A stretch of 64,000 nt of DNA from Ferroplasma acidarmanus Fer1 (GCF_000152265.2 NC_021592.1:1550001-1614000); one strand, 5' to 3'; numbered from the stretch's first letter, positions 17,026-27,148 are shown. A program made the numbers and translations. Notes: generated from the sequence alone by a model not told the origin.

Positions 17026-18337
17026 GATACACCACCAGAAATACCACTCCAATAAATATTGACAATATGGCGGCTATGAGTGGCAAGGCCGTATTAATTC
17101 CAGACTGGCTGTACTCAGATTTTCCCCTGAAAATCATTTTTGAAACATTAAAATTAATTGATACAAATGCCAGGAATAATGATAAAACTATTATGACAAA
17201 CTGGGCATAGAAGTGGATTGTAAACACGGAATACAGTATGAGGAACTCACCGAAGAACGTTCCGAAGGGAGGAGTTCCGGTTACTGCAAAGGATGATAAA
17301 AGCATGGAAGCTGCACTGGATCTGTTCCTTATTAATCCTGATACGCCATCGATTGATTTTGTTCCAGACATTTCATATACATTTCCGGATGAATAGAAAG
17401 CCCCCGCTTTGCCAAAACTATGGGCAAGCAGCAGGAGAAGTGAACCTATGAGCCCGGTTATTGTAAAAGTACTGAAACCTATCAACGCTATATTCATATT
17501 TTCCATTGTAGAATAAGCAAACATCCTCTTGTAATTCTTCTGGTATCCAAGGAATATTGCTGCAAAAAGTACCGATATTGTCCCCGCCCATACAAAGAGT
17601 TCCCTCATGGGGAATATTTCGTAAATTCTGTATAACACATAAAGAGCAACGGGCAACAGCACACCGGAAAACATTGCACTGACAGGTGCCGGGGCTTCGC
17701 TATGGGCGTCGGGAAGCCATGTATGTACAGGAAATACGCCTACCTTTGTACCGAACCCAACGAGGGCTATGGCAACTGCAAGCCTTACAGCTATTGTATC
17801 CTTTGCCCCATAAGCTAATATGGTGGTAATTGTAAGTGTGCCAAATGAATAATAAATAAGTATTACCGATATAAAGGCAAATGTAACGCCTGCGGATACA
17901 ATAATGATATACCTCCATGTGGCTTCAAGTGAAATATCTGATTTTTCAGTGATAAGGAGCAATGCAGAGGTTATTGTTGTTGTCTCTATTCCCACCCACA
18001 TAAATCCGTAATTATTTACCATGAGTGCAAATTCCATTGCAACATAAAAGAATCCCATAAGCATGTAATAAACGTTTTCTGAAATCCCTTTATTCTTTAT
18101 GTTATGCACATATTTCACGGAATATATCAGGGACATAAGATATACTGAACTTACCATTAAAATGAATATATATGTGATATGGTCTATAAAGAAGAATCCA
18201 GATGGAGCCATATTAAAGTACAATGGAATCAGCAATACCATCTCTATGATTGCACCTATTATGCTTGCCTCCTTTATCTTTTTAAAGTAAGCCATAGATA
18301 TAAGCGGTATTGCCAGTATAAGAATTTCATAAATCAT
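17012..18337 (-). CDS. Hyf/Nuo-type proton-translocating membrane subunit (HyfF-like)
   Basis: A polytopic protein of 441 residues in the NuoL/M/N antiporter family. The core channel signature HTWLPDAHSEAPAPVSAMFSG is intact and followed by a conserved lysine-bearing segment (FLGYQKNYKRMFAYSTMENM). The length matches HyfF/EhaH-type subunits. It overlaps both neighbours by 4 to 14 nt, as expected for a translationally coupled operon. It is the second ion-pumping subunit of the Hyf-like complex. Confidence 0.87.
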   Translation of the reverse strand: MIYEILILAIPLISMAYFKKIKEASIIGAIIEMVLLIPLYFNMAPSGFFFIDHITYIFILMVSSVYLMSLIYSVKYVHNIKNKGISENVYYMLMGFFYVAMEFALMVNNYGFMWVGIETTTITSALLLITEKSDISLEATWRYIIIVSAGVTFAFISVILIYYSFGTLTITTILAYGAKDTIAVRLAVAIALVGFGTKVGVFPVHTWLPDAHSEAPAPVSAMFSGVLLPVALYVLYRIYEIFPMRELFVWAGTISVLFAAIFLGYQKNYKRMFAYSTMENMNIALIGFSTFTITGLIGSLLLLLAHSFGKAGAFYSSGNVYEMSGTKSIDGVSGLIRNRSSAASMLLSSFAVTGTPPFGTFFGEFLILYSVFTIHFYAQFVIIVLSLFLAFVSINFNVSKMIFRGKSEYSQSGINTALPLIAAILSIFIGVVFLVVYHAIL

Positions 18338-18975
18338 CCTCTCAACTCCTCCACAGGCTTATGCTCTGTTTTTTCAATGCTAATTATGGAAAATATAACA
18401 ACAAGTACCAGCACATCAAGAAATACGCTGCTCTCAATTATAATTGGAACCGGCAGTATGAATGTACCGAGAAGTATCAGGGAATTTTCCTCTTCAATGT
18501 ATCCAAGTATCTGGGCCACCGTCCTTCTCCTTGAAGCTATTACGAAGAGCCCCTGGAAGAAAAGTAGAAGAGGAAACAGGATTATATCACTGTCAGGAAA
18601 TATGTGCGACCTTATATGTATAAATGATATGGAATAGACAATGAATATTGAAATTACTATAAATGCCAGGTCAATCAGCAAATAATATGTAGTAGGCAGC
18701 TTTGATTCGTAGAGATAATTCTTGTTCTTCGGTATCTTTGACACCAGGAAATATGTAACAAGTAAAGTCCTGAGCAGAATAACCAGTGCACCCAGTATGA
18801 AGAATGTATACTGTCTCAATACAATTCCAAGGAGGAATGCAATTAATGCAATAATAAATGACTGGAATGCCTGGGTTAATACCATGGACCTCAGGTATTT
18901 ATTGGACTGGATATAAAATCCGGTGACAACAATCAGTGCAGCAAGGAGATAAATAAATGTGTATATTATATTCAT
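18334..18975 (-). CDS. HyfE-like membrane subunit
   Basis: A 213-residue membrane protein with about six helices. The order of the operon (HyfC-, HyfE-, HyfF-, HyfG-, HyfI-, HyfB-like) and the NuoK-like membrane pattern identify it as HyfE. Charged loop SKIPKNKNYLYESKLPT and a conserved-looking glutamate pair (GYIEEENSLILLGTF) match the NuoK-like part of HyfE. It overlaps the genes on either side by 4 nt. Assignment is by context and topology more than by a sharp motif. Confidence 0.75.
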   Translation of the reverse strand: MNIIYTFIYLLAALIVVTGFYIQSNKYLRSMVLTQAFQSFIIALIAFLLGIVLRQYTFFILGALVILLRTLLVTYFLVSKIPKNKNYLYESKLPTTYYLLIDLAFIVISIFIVYSISFIHIRSHIFPDSDIILFPLLLFFQGLFVIASRRRTVAQILGYIEEENSLILLGTFILPVPIIIESSVFLDVLVLVVIFSIISIEKTEHKPVEELRG

Positions 18976-19922
18976 GTGATCACCTCTGTGAGTATCAGGA
19001 ACAGAATGGAAAAGGTGAATGCAACAGCAAGGTAATCAATAACCCTGAATAGCCTGAGTTTTGCCAGTGATGTATCTATTACAAGCACGATTACTATTAA
19101 TAATAGCCATTTCCCAATCATGGTAAGGGCATTCAAAAAGAATAATGGAAATGTGTTAAACATCCCCCATGGTATCAGGAATACATTTATCAGCACAGAG
19201 CCCAGCAGGTAGGTTTTCATATAGGAAGACCATTTATTTATCGCCAGTGCTTTTCCGCTGTATTCATAATCAATTCCAGAATCGATCATTCCCATTTCCT
19301 GGTTTCCTTCGCTCTGTGTTGGCATTTTTCCAAATTCATAGAGGAAAACCATAAAGAATGCAAAGATTGCAAAAATATGTACCAGAGTGAGATTTGAAAG
19401 TGGATGTGATATTAAATAATGGTTTGTTGTATAGGGATTGTTTGTCCCGCTTATCAGTGCAACTGCAAAGAATACTGTTATTAATGTGCCCTCTCCAAAG
19501 AAATTAAAGGACATGAGCCTCGATGCACCCATGGATGAGAAGTTGCTTCCGGAATCCAAAGTGCCTATAATTTTTACGAAAGCGGCAAGGGAAAATAATA
19601 TGGCACCGGCGAAAAAATCACCCGATGCAGTGAATATTATTGGCTCTGTCATAAATACGGGTATAATCAGTGCAATCAGGGAATATATACCAAAGGCAAT
19701 ATATGGGGAATATAGAAAGAATCTGGAGGAATTTTCAGTAACTATAGTTTCCTTTTTAAGCAGCTTGAATAAATCATAATAGGGCTGAAATATGCTAGGG
19801 CCTTTTCTTGATTCAATATTGGCTTTTAATTTTTCAAATATACCAATTGCAAGTGGCGAAAATAACACAACGAATAGGTACTGCGATAGCGTCTCCATGA
19901 TCAATATTAACATATGTATCAC
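18972..19922 (-). CDS. HyfC/NuoH-like membrane anchor subunit
   Basis: A 316-residue homologue of NuoH/EchB/HyfC, which holds the redox arm to the membrane arm. The family signature KANIESRKGPSIFQPYYDLFKLLKKE is near the N terminus, and the loop EFGKMPTQSEGNQEMGMIDSG (the quinone-chamber acidic loop of NuoH) is near residue 205. First gene of the six-gene leftward operon. The frame opens with GTG at 19922; ATGs at 19913 and 19898 are alternatives. A TATA-like element near 19985-19995 would leave a short 5' leader. Confidence 0.87.
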   Translation of the reverse strand: MIHMLILIMETLSQYLFVVLFSPLAIGIFEKLKANIESRKGPSIFQPYYDLFKLLKKETIVTENSSRFFLYSPYIAFGIYSLIALIIPVFMTEPIIFTASGDFFAGAILFSLAAFVKIIGTLDSGSNFSSMGASRLMSFNFFGEGTLITVFFAVALISGTNNPYTTNHYLISHPLSNLTLVHIFAIFAFFMVFLYEFGKMPTQSEGNQEMGMIDSGIDYEYSGKALAINKWSSYMKTYLLGSVLINVFLIPWGMFNTFPLFFLNALTMIGKWLLLIVIVLVIDTSLAKLRLFRVIDYLAVAFTFSILFLILTEVIT

Positions 19923-20147
19923 CAGTAGGCGTCATCAGCGCACTGCAATTTGGAGACGTCATTCCACACCTTAATCGTTTATCTATATTTAAATTTTATT
20001 TTGAAAAATTAATTATATGTAACGGATTACGGCATATTGAAAACTAATTATCGTGGTTATATGCATTGTGTTTTGAATATTGTACGGATGTAATAGGATT
20101 ATTATACACACACTGTTTTTTTCTGTGATCAGGAATATCAAGAACAG

Positions 20148-20156
20148 TTAAATAAT
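20148..20156 (+). promoter_or_regulatory. TATA box for chelatase operon
   Basis: TTAAATAAT ends about 19 nt before the ATG at 20175, giving a leaderless or near-leaderless mRNA. No cobalamin riboswitch is visible in the 252 bp between the two divergent operons (19923-20174). Confidence 0.4.
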
Positions 20157-20174
20157 AAAATTGACTTTACTTTT

Positions 20175-23100
20175 ATGAAGTTTGCCGTACTTATAGGATG
20201 GAACGGTTCCGTTATCCAGTCATTTTTACACGCAGGTGAGGAAACAGGCAATGAAATAAAAATAAAATATCCAAGGCTTGATCCTGTAGATAAGGAATTT
20301 ATAGACTTTGTTAGAGATGCCGATGCTGTATTCATCCATCATTTTTCCGGTGAAAATATTTACAGCAATATTCTTGAAGACATAGAAAGCGTCATTAAGG
20401 GGAAGAAGAATGTAATAGCCATTGACCCGATACTGAGCAATTATTCAACGGTGAGCAAATTTGTCGAAGAAAAAGTATCAAATTACTATTTCTACGGTGG
20501 CTATGAAAATATTAAGAATATGGTATTATTCATTGAAAACACCATAACCCCCCGGCATTATGAAGAGCCGGTTGAGATGCCATTTTCCGGAATCTATGAA
20601 TATGGAAATACTGAGTTTCCTAAGAAGGTAGGAATATTATTTTACCGGACAGCATGGGTAGACAGGGACACAAAAATAATACAGTACATTATAGATAATT
20701 TAAATAATAATAAAATTTCTGCAATACCGGTGTTCACAAACGGCTTTGGTGACCGGTCAAGGGGAATAATGAGTGCTGAAGAATGCATAAATACATATTT
20801 CTACAGCGATGGGAAGCCAGTTGTTGATGCAGTTATAAATCTATTATCGTTCTCCCTAATCAAGAAGGAGGATAAAAGTACACTGATGAATCTGGGTGTT
20901 CCTGTATTTCAGGGTTTAATATATTATTATAAAGAGGAAAAGGAATGGCTTGATTCTTCCGGGCTGGACGTTGTATCAACTATTATGAGTGCAATGCTTC
21001 CTGAAATGGATGGGACTATAGAGCCTGTACTTATCGGCGTTATCAAGAAAATTTATGATAGAGGCGCTATATACAGGGAACTCGTTCCCGTTAAGGAGCA
21101 GGCACAATATATGATTAACAGGATCCGGAAATGGGTCAACCTGCGCTATATGAAAAATTCTGAGAAAAAGATAGCTATTATACTGCACTCAGGCTCATCT
21201 TTCAAGGATCTGGAAGCCAATATCGGTACAGCAACAGGCCTGGACACGCTTAATTCTGTATCCAGCATAATGTCATTACTCCGCGAGAATGGATATAATA
21301 TAGATTACCTGCCGGAGAACGGCGAATCTCTTATTAAAACAATAATGGAGAAAAAGGCAATACCTGAAGGAAAGTGGACGCCTGTTGAAGAAATAATAAA
21401 TAAGGGCGGATCCGTCTATGGAATGCCAGTAAAAGAGTATATGAAATTTTTCCGCGAATTGCCAGAGGATTCGCAGGATATGATAATCAAGCGCTGGGGG
21501 GAACTTAACACTGAAAGGGACTACATGCTACTTAACGGTACCATGCATATTCCCGGGATCATATCAGGGAATATTTTTATAGGCATACAGCCAAAGAGAA
21601 TTACATTTGCTGACAATGATAATAGCATCAGGTCAATACATGACTCCCTGACGCCGGTTACCCATTACTGGCTTGCATTTTATAAATGGATCCAGGAAAT
21701 TTTCAGGGCAGATGCAATAATACATGTTGGAACACATGGAACACTGGAATTCACGCCGGGGAAAGGCCTCGGGCTATCACCATCAGATTTTCCGGAGATT
21801 TCTATCGGTGAGATTCCAAATCTATACCTTTATTCCACAAATGTTCCCGGAGAAGGGATAATAGCTAAAAGGAGAAGCTATGCAGTCCTTCTTGATTATA
21901 TTACTCCGCCAACAGCCTACGATGATGTTCCCGATGATATAAAGGAGCTAGAAGACCTCATAGATGATTATGAGGAAACAGAAAAGGCAGAGAATACATC
22001 AAGGGAAACCATGATCCTTGAGAAAATCCAGAAGATTTCAGATAAAATTGGCTTATCCATAGATTTTAAGGATGCACATAAAGCTACGCATGAAATTGAA
22101 CACCGCCTCAATCTCTTCAAGGATTCCATAATCAGCAAGGGATTATATATCTACGGAAAAGATATTGACAAAGATGATTTAAAGGATTACGTTACAACTG
22201 CCACACGTTTTGACGAGTCACTATCCAAAAAATATGGCAAGGAAGAAGCTGAAAATCAAATAATGGCCTATTTAAATGAGGGTACACCAATTCCCGAACT
22301 CGAAACCGGAATAATAGAAAAACTAAAGTTTTCGCCTGAAAACGAAAAGAACAATCTCCTGATGGCATTGAATGGCAAATTTATAGAACCCGGAGTTTCC
22401 GGGTCGCTCACCAGGGGAAGGTATGATGTATTGCCGTCAGGTAGGAATTTTTATGCCGTTGATCCGTTCAAGATACCCAGCCATTCAGCATGGCAGGTTG
22501 GTGTAATACTGGCAAACAAACTCATTGAAAATGAATACAAAAAAAATAATAAATTTCCGGAAACCATTGGATTTGTTCTCTGGTCTACCGATGCATACAG
22601 GTCAGATGGGGAATTGATATCCCAGATACTATATACAATTGGTGTAGAACCTGTGTGGCAGGAAGGGACAAAGAAGGTAAAGGATGTTAAGCCAATACCC
22701 ATGGATGTCCTTAAAAGGCCCAGAATCGACGTTGTGGTAGAATCCAGTGGCATTGTAAGGGACAATCTTTTCAATATAATAGAATTAATAGATCTGGCAA
22801 TAAAAAAGGTATCTGAACTGGATGAAGATGATGATGTAAATTTCATCGTCAAGCACCATAAGAAATACGGGCACCTTGATAGAATATTTTCTTCGAAGCC
22901 CGGTTCCTACGGTTCCGGGGTTAACAATGCAATAGAATCATCAAAATGGGAAAATGAGAATGACCTTGCGGATGTATTTACGGAATGGATGGGATACTCA
23001 TATGGCAAAAACAACTTTGGAAGAGAATCAAAGGATGAGCTGCTTTCAATCTCTAAGGATATAGAAACTATAATACATAAAAGGGAAATCGATGAGATAG

Positions 23101-23585
23101 ACATAAACGACGATTCGTGCAATTATTCCTATGCAGGCGGCTTCTATCTTATGGCAAAGAAAAGCGGTTCAAAGCCATCGCTTATGTTTGAAGATACATT
23201 TAATCCCAATAAGCCACAGGTAAGGACAATGAAAGAGGAAATAGAGCGTACTGCTATTGGGAAATTGTTGAATGAAAAATGGATTGAAGCACAGAAAAAT
23301 TTCGGCTATAGAGGTGCTACAGAAATGCTGAAGAAGATCGAGCATCTATACGGATGGGGCGCTACCACCGGAATGGTGAACGACAATATTTTCAATAATA
23401 TAGCTGATAAATTTGTACTGGACAGGGAAATGAAGGAATGGTTCAAAAAAGAAAATCCATGGGCACTTTCAGAAATTACCTCAAGAATGATAGAGGCATA
23501 TAAGCGGGATATATGGCATGCAAGCGATAGCATGAAGGAACAGCTTGAGGAAGAATATATGGAAATAGAGGGGGAGAACGAATGA
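20175..23585 (+). CDS. cobN: CobN/BchH-type metal chelatase large subunit
   Basis: A 1136-residue protein of the CobN/Mg-chelatase H family. It binds a corrinoid or porphyrin and inserts Co2+ (or Mg2+) with the help of the I/D ATPase partner. The metal and tetrapyrrole-binding signature IIHVGTHGTLEFTPGKGLGLS is at about residues 515-535. The segments TRGRYDVLPSGRNFYAVDP and SGIVRDNLFN are also conserved in the family. Full length, no intein. It overlaps the ATPase gene by 4 nt (ATGA). The only other tetrapyrrole gene in the window is sirC (49.5 kb), so the pathway is probably cobalamin made from elements elsewhere. Confidence 0.9.
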   Translation: MKFAVLIGWNGSVIQSFLHAGEETGNEIKIKYPRLDPVDKEFIDFVRDADAVFIHHFSGENIYSNILEDIESVIKGKKNVIAIDPILSNYSTVSKFVEEKVSNYYFYGGYENIKNMVLFIENTITPRHYEEPVEMPFSGIYEYGNTEFPKKVGILFYRTAWVDRDTKIIQYIIDNLNNNKISAIPVFTNGFGDRSRGIMSAEECINTYFYSDGKPVVDAVINLLSFSLIKKEDKSTLMNLGVPVFQGLIYYYKEEKEWLDSSGLDVVSTIMSAMLPEMDGTIEPVLIGVIKKIYDRGAIYRELVPVKEQAQYMINRIRKWVNLRYMKNSEKKIAIILHSGSSFKDLEANIGTATGLDTLNSVSSIMSLLRENGYNIDYLPENGESLIKTIMEKKAIPEGKWTPVEEIINKGGSVYGMPVKEYMKFFRELPEDSQDMIIKRWGELNTERDYMLLNGTMHIPGIISGNIFIGIQPKRITFADNDNSIRSIHDSLTPVTHYWLAFYKWIQEIFRADAIIHVGTHGTLEFTPGKGLGLSPSDFPEISIGEIPNLYLYSTNVPGEGIIAKRRSYAVLLDYITPPTAYDDVPDDIKELEDLIDDYEETEKAENTSRETMILEKIQKISDKIGLSIDFKDAHKATHEIEHRLNLFKDSIISKGLYIYGKDIDKDDLKDYVTTATRFDESLSKKYGKEEAENQIMAYLNEGTPIPELETGIIEKLKFSPENEKNNLLMALNGKFIEPGVSGSLTRGRYDVLPSGRNFYAVDPFKIPSHSAWQVGVILANKLIENEYKKNNKFPETIGFVLWSTDAYRSDGELISQILYTIGVEPVWQEGTKKVKDVKPIPMDVLKRPRIDVVVESSGIVRDNLFNIIELIDLAIKKVSELDEDDDVNFIVKHHKKYGHLDRIFSSKPGSYGSGVNNAIESSKWENENDLADVFTEWMGYSYGKNNFGRESKDELLSISKDIETIIHKREIDEIDINDDSCNYSYAGGFYLMAKKSGSKPSLMFEDTFNPNKPQVRTMKEEIERTAIGKLLNEKWIEAQKNFGYRGATEMLKKIEHLYGWGATTGMVNDNIFNNIADKFVLDREMKEWFKKENPWALSEITSRMIEAYKRDIWHASDSMKEQLEEEYMEIEGENE

Positions 23586-25429
23586 GGACATACCCATTTC
23601 CTTTTTCTGCCATAGTGGATAACGAAGACATAAAACTCGGGCTTATTGTAAATGCAATAGATAGCAATATTGGCGGTTTACTCATAACAGGCCCAAAGGG
23701 CATAGCCAAATCAACAATGGTGCGTGCACTGTCATCCATACTTCCGGAAGTTAAGGCGGTTAAGGGATGCAGGTTCCATTGCGACCCTGATGGGGATCTG
23801 TGTGACGAATGCCTGGAAGCCCGGAAAAAAGGAGAGCTTAAAACTGAAAACATGAAGATAAGGATAATAAATCTGCCCAATAGCACTACCCTTGACCGTG
23901 TTGTCGGGTCACTTGATATATCCCATGCCATAAAAGGTGAATCTGTTCTCCGTGAAGGTTTGATAGGCGAAGCAAACAGGGGAATATTGTATATAGATGA
24001 GGTTAACCTCCTAGATGATTCTATAGTGGATTCAATACTTGATTCAGCTGCTTCCGGGATAAATATCGTTGAAAGGGAGGGAGTATCTTACACACACCCT
24101 GCCAGATTCATCCTTGTAGGCACAATGAATCCTGAAGAGGGGGAACTAAGGCCGCAATTGCTTGACCGTTTTGGCATCTCTGTTGAAGGGAAAATGCCAG
24201 AATCGCCGGAAAAACTTCTTGATATAGCCGATCGTGTTGAAGAATTTGATAGTGATAGGGAAAGCTTTATAGAAAAATTCAGGGCACCGGATCGTGAAAT
24301 TCAGTTAAAGATAGTTAATGCAAGAAAACTGTTGCCATATGTGAAAATAAAAAGGGAATACAGGGTTTTTGTAGCAGATTTAGTGATTAAAAATTCCCTG
24401 AGCAACAGGGCCATGATAAGCACTGTAAAAACTGCAAAAGCAATAGCTGCATATTACGGCAGAACAGAAGTGAATGAAGATGACCTGAAGAAGGCACTGC
24501 AATTCGCCCTTAACCACAGGATGAAGGAAAAAGGGAAGAGCAGGCCAGATTATAATTTTAATGACCCGGGCAATAATGGAGATAACACGGGCGATAACCA
24601 GGAACAGGATTCTGCCAGCAATCAGCCCACTCCTCAGGATCAAAAGAATCATGAAACAGGAAAAAATGGAAAGGAGAAGCAGGAGAAGCAGCAGAAGCAG
24701 AAGGAAAACAGGGAAAGCACAGTACATAATCTTGAAGTAGATACCGGCAAAAAAATAGAAACAAAAAAATCAGGGCGTAGCGGAAGAGCAAAGCAATTCA
24801 GGCATAGAGGCAGGAAATCAGGAACCTACATGGATATAAGGCATTCACTTCTGAATACATGGAGTTCGGGCTTCAGAATGATAAATGAGAAAACCATTGT
24901 TATGAAAGATTCCTACTCAAAAGGCTCAATTCCATTTATAATAGCCATAGACTCGAGCAGGTCAATGAATTTCAGTTCAAGAATTGAAATCGCCAGAGAA
25001 TTTTCAGATATGCTGCTCAAAAAATTGTATATTATGAGAAGCAGAGTTGCACTTATAAAATTTGCAGGCGAGAGATCGGAAGTATTAATGAATTTCTCAC
25101 GCAATTTTACGGCGTTGAAAAACATTATCGATAATATTTCCAGTGGCGGAAAGACCCCACTGTACGATGCCCTTGAGAATATATATAAATTATCTTCGTA
25201 TGAAAAATTAAAAACGGTATCACTTCTGGTAACGGACGGAAGGGGAAATGTGTTTCCAGGAAATGCAAGGGAAAACCTGATGGAAATATCTAAGAAAATT
25301 AAGCCATTGTCAAGTATGTACATAATCGATAAAAATGACAATAAATTTCTTCCAACATATAACGGTATAATATCATCATACGCAGGGGCAAAAATAATAA
25401 ATAATATAGAAAATATAAAAATAAATTAA
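23582..25429 (+). CDS. ChlI/ChlD-type chelatase AAA+ ATPase with VWA domain
   Basis: A 615-residue fusion of an AAA+ module and a von Willebrand A module. Walker A GPKGIAKST is at residues 37-45 and Walker B GILYIDEVN near 136-144. A four-Cys insert (KGCRFHCDPDGDLCDECL) lies at about 60-77. A low-complexity Gln/Asn/Lys linker (about 322-380) leads to the VWA domain, whose MIDAS motif DSSRSMN is near residue 456. This is the partner that drives metal insertion by CobN. The gene starts inside the cobN stop and converges with the MFS gene, overlapping it by 4 nt. Confidence 0.9.
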   Translation: MRTYPFPFSAIVDNEDIKLGLIVNAIDSNIGGLLITGPKGIAKSTMVRALSSILPEVKAVKGCRFHCDPDGDLCDECLEARKKGELKTENMKIRIINLPNSTTLDRVVGSLDISHAIKGESVLREGLIGEANRGILYIDEVNLLDDSIVDSILDSAASGINIVEREGVSYTHPARFILVGTMNPEEGELRPQLLDRFGISVEGKMPESPEKLLDIADRVEEFDSDRESFIEKFRAPDREIQLKIVNARKLLPYVKIKREYRVFVADLVIKNSLSNRAMISTVKTAKAIAAYYGRTEVNEDDLKKALQFALNHRMKEKGKSRPDYNFNDPGNNGDNTGDNQEQDSASNQPTPQDQKNHETGKNGKEKQEKQQKQKENRESTVHNLEVDTGKKIETKKSGRSGRAKQFRHRGRKSGTYMDIRHSLLNTWSSGFRMINEKTIVMKDSYSKGSIPFIIAIDSSRSMNFSSRIEIAREFSDMLLKKLYIMRSRVALIKFAGERSEVLMNFSRNFTALKNIIDNISSGGKTPLYDALENIYKLSSYEKLKTVSLLVTDGRGNVFPGNARENLMEISKKIKPLSSMYIIDKNDNKFLPTYNGIISSYAGAKIINNIENIKIN

Positions 25430-26697
25430 TATTCTATGTACCCGGACGCGGAATCCTCCAGAGACATTTTCTCTGATTCTTTGGATTTGTAGATAACTCC
25501 AAGGGCAATAAGAATAAAAATCAGGGTAAATACAGGATAAAGTACATAAGACACACTGCCAAGGAGGTCAGATGCGTATGGAGCAGGCCCTCCTATGAAT
25601 GAATTGCCATACTGGTAGCTGGCTGAGTTCCCTGAATACCTTACATTCGTGGGAAAAATTTCTGAAATCATTGCACCTAAAGGTGAATAGCTGAGACCAT
25701 GCGCAATTGCAAACAGGGAAAGGAAAACTACAAAATACCCGAAGCCAACCAGGTAGATGGAAGGGAATAAAACAATCAGTGCAAGTATATTGGCACCGGC
25801 TATAATTGCCCTTCTTCCACGTTTATCCGACAACTGCCCGCCTACAAATACAAAAATTACGTCAATGATCCCAAATAATGCAGTACCTATCAGCCCATCA
25901 AAAACCGATATCTTATTCAGTGATTCGAAGAGAACAGGAAGAAGTGATATTGCAAAGTAGAAAAAGTTGCCGGAGGAACCTGCAAGTAGTGTACCTGCAA
26001 TTATCTTCTTCCAGTGTCTGGTAAACAACTCTTTCTCGGGCGATTTTAGAATCCTGTTCTTCTTTTTTTCCGCTTCGAATACCGGCGTCTCTTTGACCTT
26101 CAGTCTTATAAATACTCCGATAACAACTATAACAAAACTGGCCACAAATGGAATTCTCCACCCGATTGAATACATAAAAGAATGTGGTGTGTATGCAACA
26201 AGTGGCAGGAATATTGCTGTTCCCAGGAGTAAACCTATACCAACTGTTGACTGGACAAAGGAAGAGTAGAATCCTCTTCTCTTCTTGAATGTTTCAAGTG
26301 TAAGAAGCATAGCTCCACCCCATTCGCCACCCAATCCAAATCCTAATACCAATCTTAGAATAACAAGCAATACTATGGCAAATACACCTATGCTCGCCTC
26401 AGAAGGAATCAATCCGGTAAGCCCGGTGGATATTCCTGATATCAACAGTGTTAACAAAAGTATCTTTTTTCTTCCAAGCCTGTCTCCGAAATGTCCGAAT
26501 ACATATGCACCCACTGGCCTTGTAACAAATCCAAGTGCAAATGTGAGGAGTGTTAGCAGAACTCCTTCGGCCACAGTCACATGGGGGTAAAATGTATGTG
26601 CTATGTATATGGCTCCGGATGAAAAAATAAAAATACCGTACCATTCTATTATTGTGCCAATCATCGATGCTGCGATAACATCAGTTTTCTCACTCAT
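25426..26697 (-). CDS. MFS transporter, metabolite:H+ symporter type
   Basis: A 12-helix transporter of 423 residues. The loop 2-3 motif GDRLGRKKILLLTLLISG and the helix 5 segment GFGLGGEWGGAMLLTLE are hallmarks of the MHS subfamily (relatives of ProP, KgtP and ShiA). These carry organic acids, osmolytes or aromatic acids with protons. The substrate cannot be told from sequence. It is a single gene that converges with the chelatase operon. In an acidophile, proton-coupled uptake would be strongly driven. Confidence 0.88.
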   Translation of the reverse strand: MSEKTDVIAASMIGTIIEWYGIFIFSSGAIYIAHTFYPHVTVAEGVLLTLLTFALGFVTRPVGAYVFGHFGDRLGRKKILLLTLLISGISTGLTGLIPSEASIGVFAIVLLVILRLVLGFGLGGEWGGAMLLTLETFKKRRGFYSSFVQSTVGIGLLLGTAIFLPLVAYTPHSFMYSIGWRIPFVASFVIVVIGVFIRLKVKETPVFEAEKKKNRILKSPEKELFTRHWKKIIAGTLLAGSSGNFFYFAISLLPVLFESLNKISVFDGLIGTALFGIIDVIFVFVGGQLSDKRGRRAIIAGANILALIVLFPSIYLVGFGYFVVFLSLFAIAHGLSYSPLGAMISEIFPTNVRYSGNSASYQYGNSFIGGPAPYASDLLGSVSYVLYPVFTLIFILIALGVIYKSKESEKMSLEDSASGYIEY

Positions 26698-26875
26698 AAA
26701 GGTGGAATATCGTTAAGTATATAGAATTTAGCATCAAAATACCATAAAATTTATATTACTACACATATATTTCCGTCATTTCGTTGATCCCGTGATAGAG
26801 ATACCGGTTGAAATATATCCAGTGGTTAGACATTAAATAAATTGGAATATAATGCTTCCTATTTATTAGTACCAC

Positions 26876-27124
26876 TTACATTTTTATTCCCTGGATATGA
26901 CCTATTTTAAATTTCCATATAATTTCTATGGTCACTTTATTTATTTCACCAATGGCAACTGTCAATCCTGATTTCAAACTATCTTTGTAACCCTGTGTTG
27001 AAGAATTGTGCAGCTGGAGTTTTAACATGAATAAATGGCAATTCCATAGACCCGCGTTAGTGTAGTTCATAAAAGCAATTATTTGTTTTAATATGCATAT
27101 TTTTTGAAATTCCTTAATGTTCAT
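26876..27124 (-). CDS. Doubtful small protein, unknown function (82 residues)
   Basis: This frame starts MNIKEFQKICILKQIIAF and could have a strand-rich C-terminal half (SGLTVAIGEINKVTIEIIWKFKIGHIQG). The start lies close to the TATA region of the L7Ae promoter. No family is recognised and the composition is what AT-rich noncoding DNA would give. It is listed only because it fills most of an otherwise empty gap. Confidence 0.2.
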   Translation of the reverse strand: MNIKEFQKICILKQIIAFMNYTNAGLWNCHLFMLKLQLHNSSTQGYKDSLKSGLTVAIGEINKVTIEIIWKFKIGHIQGIKM

Positions 27125-27137
27125 GTTTTCTAATGCT

Positions 27138-27148
27138 AAATATTTATA
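27138..27148 (+). promoter_or_regulatory. TATA box of the translation operon
   Basis: AAATATTTATA lies about 42-52 nt before the ATG at 27190. This implies a 5' leader of roughly 15-25 nt. The leader carries the strong Shine-Dalgarno AAGGAGG at 27177-27183, six nt before the ATG. The operon thus uses leadered initiation, unlike several other promoters here. Confidence 0.5.

Noticed and set aside
19923-20174. Cobalamin riboswitch upstream of cobN
   Set aside because: None of the conserved B12-box pattern is present; the region is AT-rich promoter DNA.
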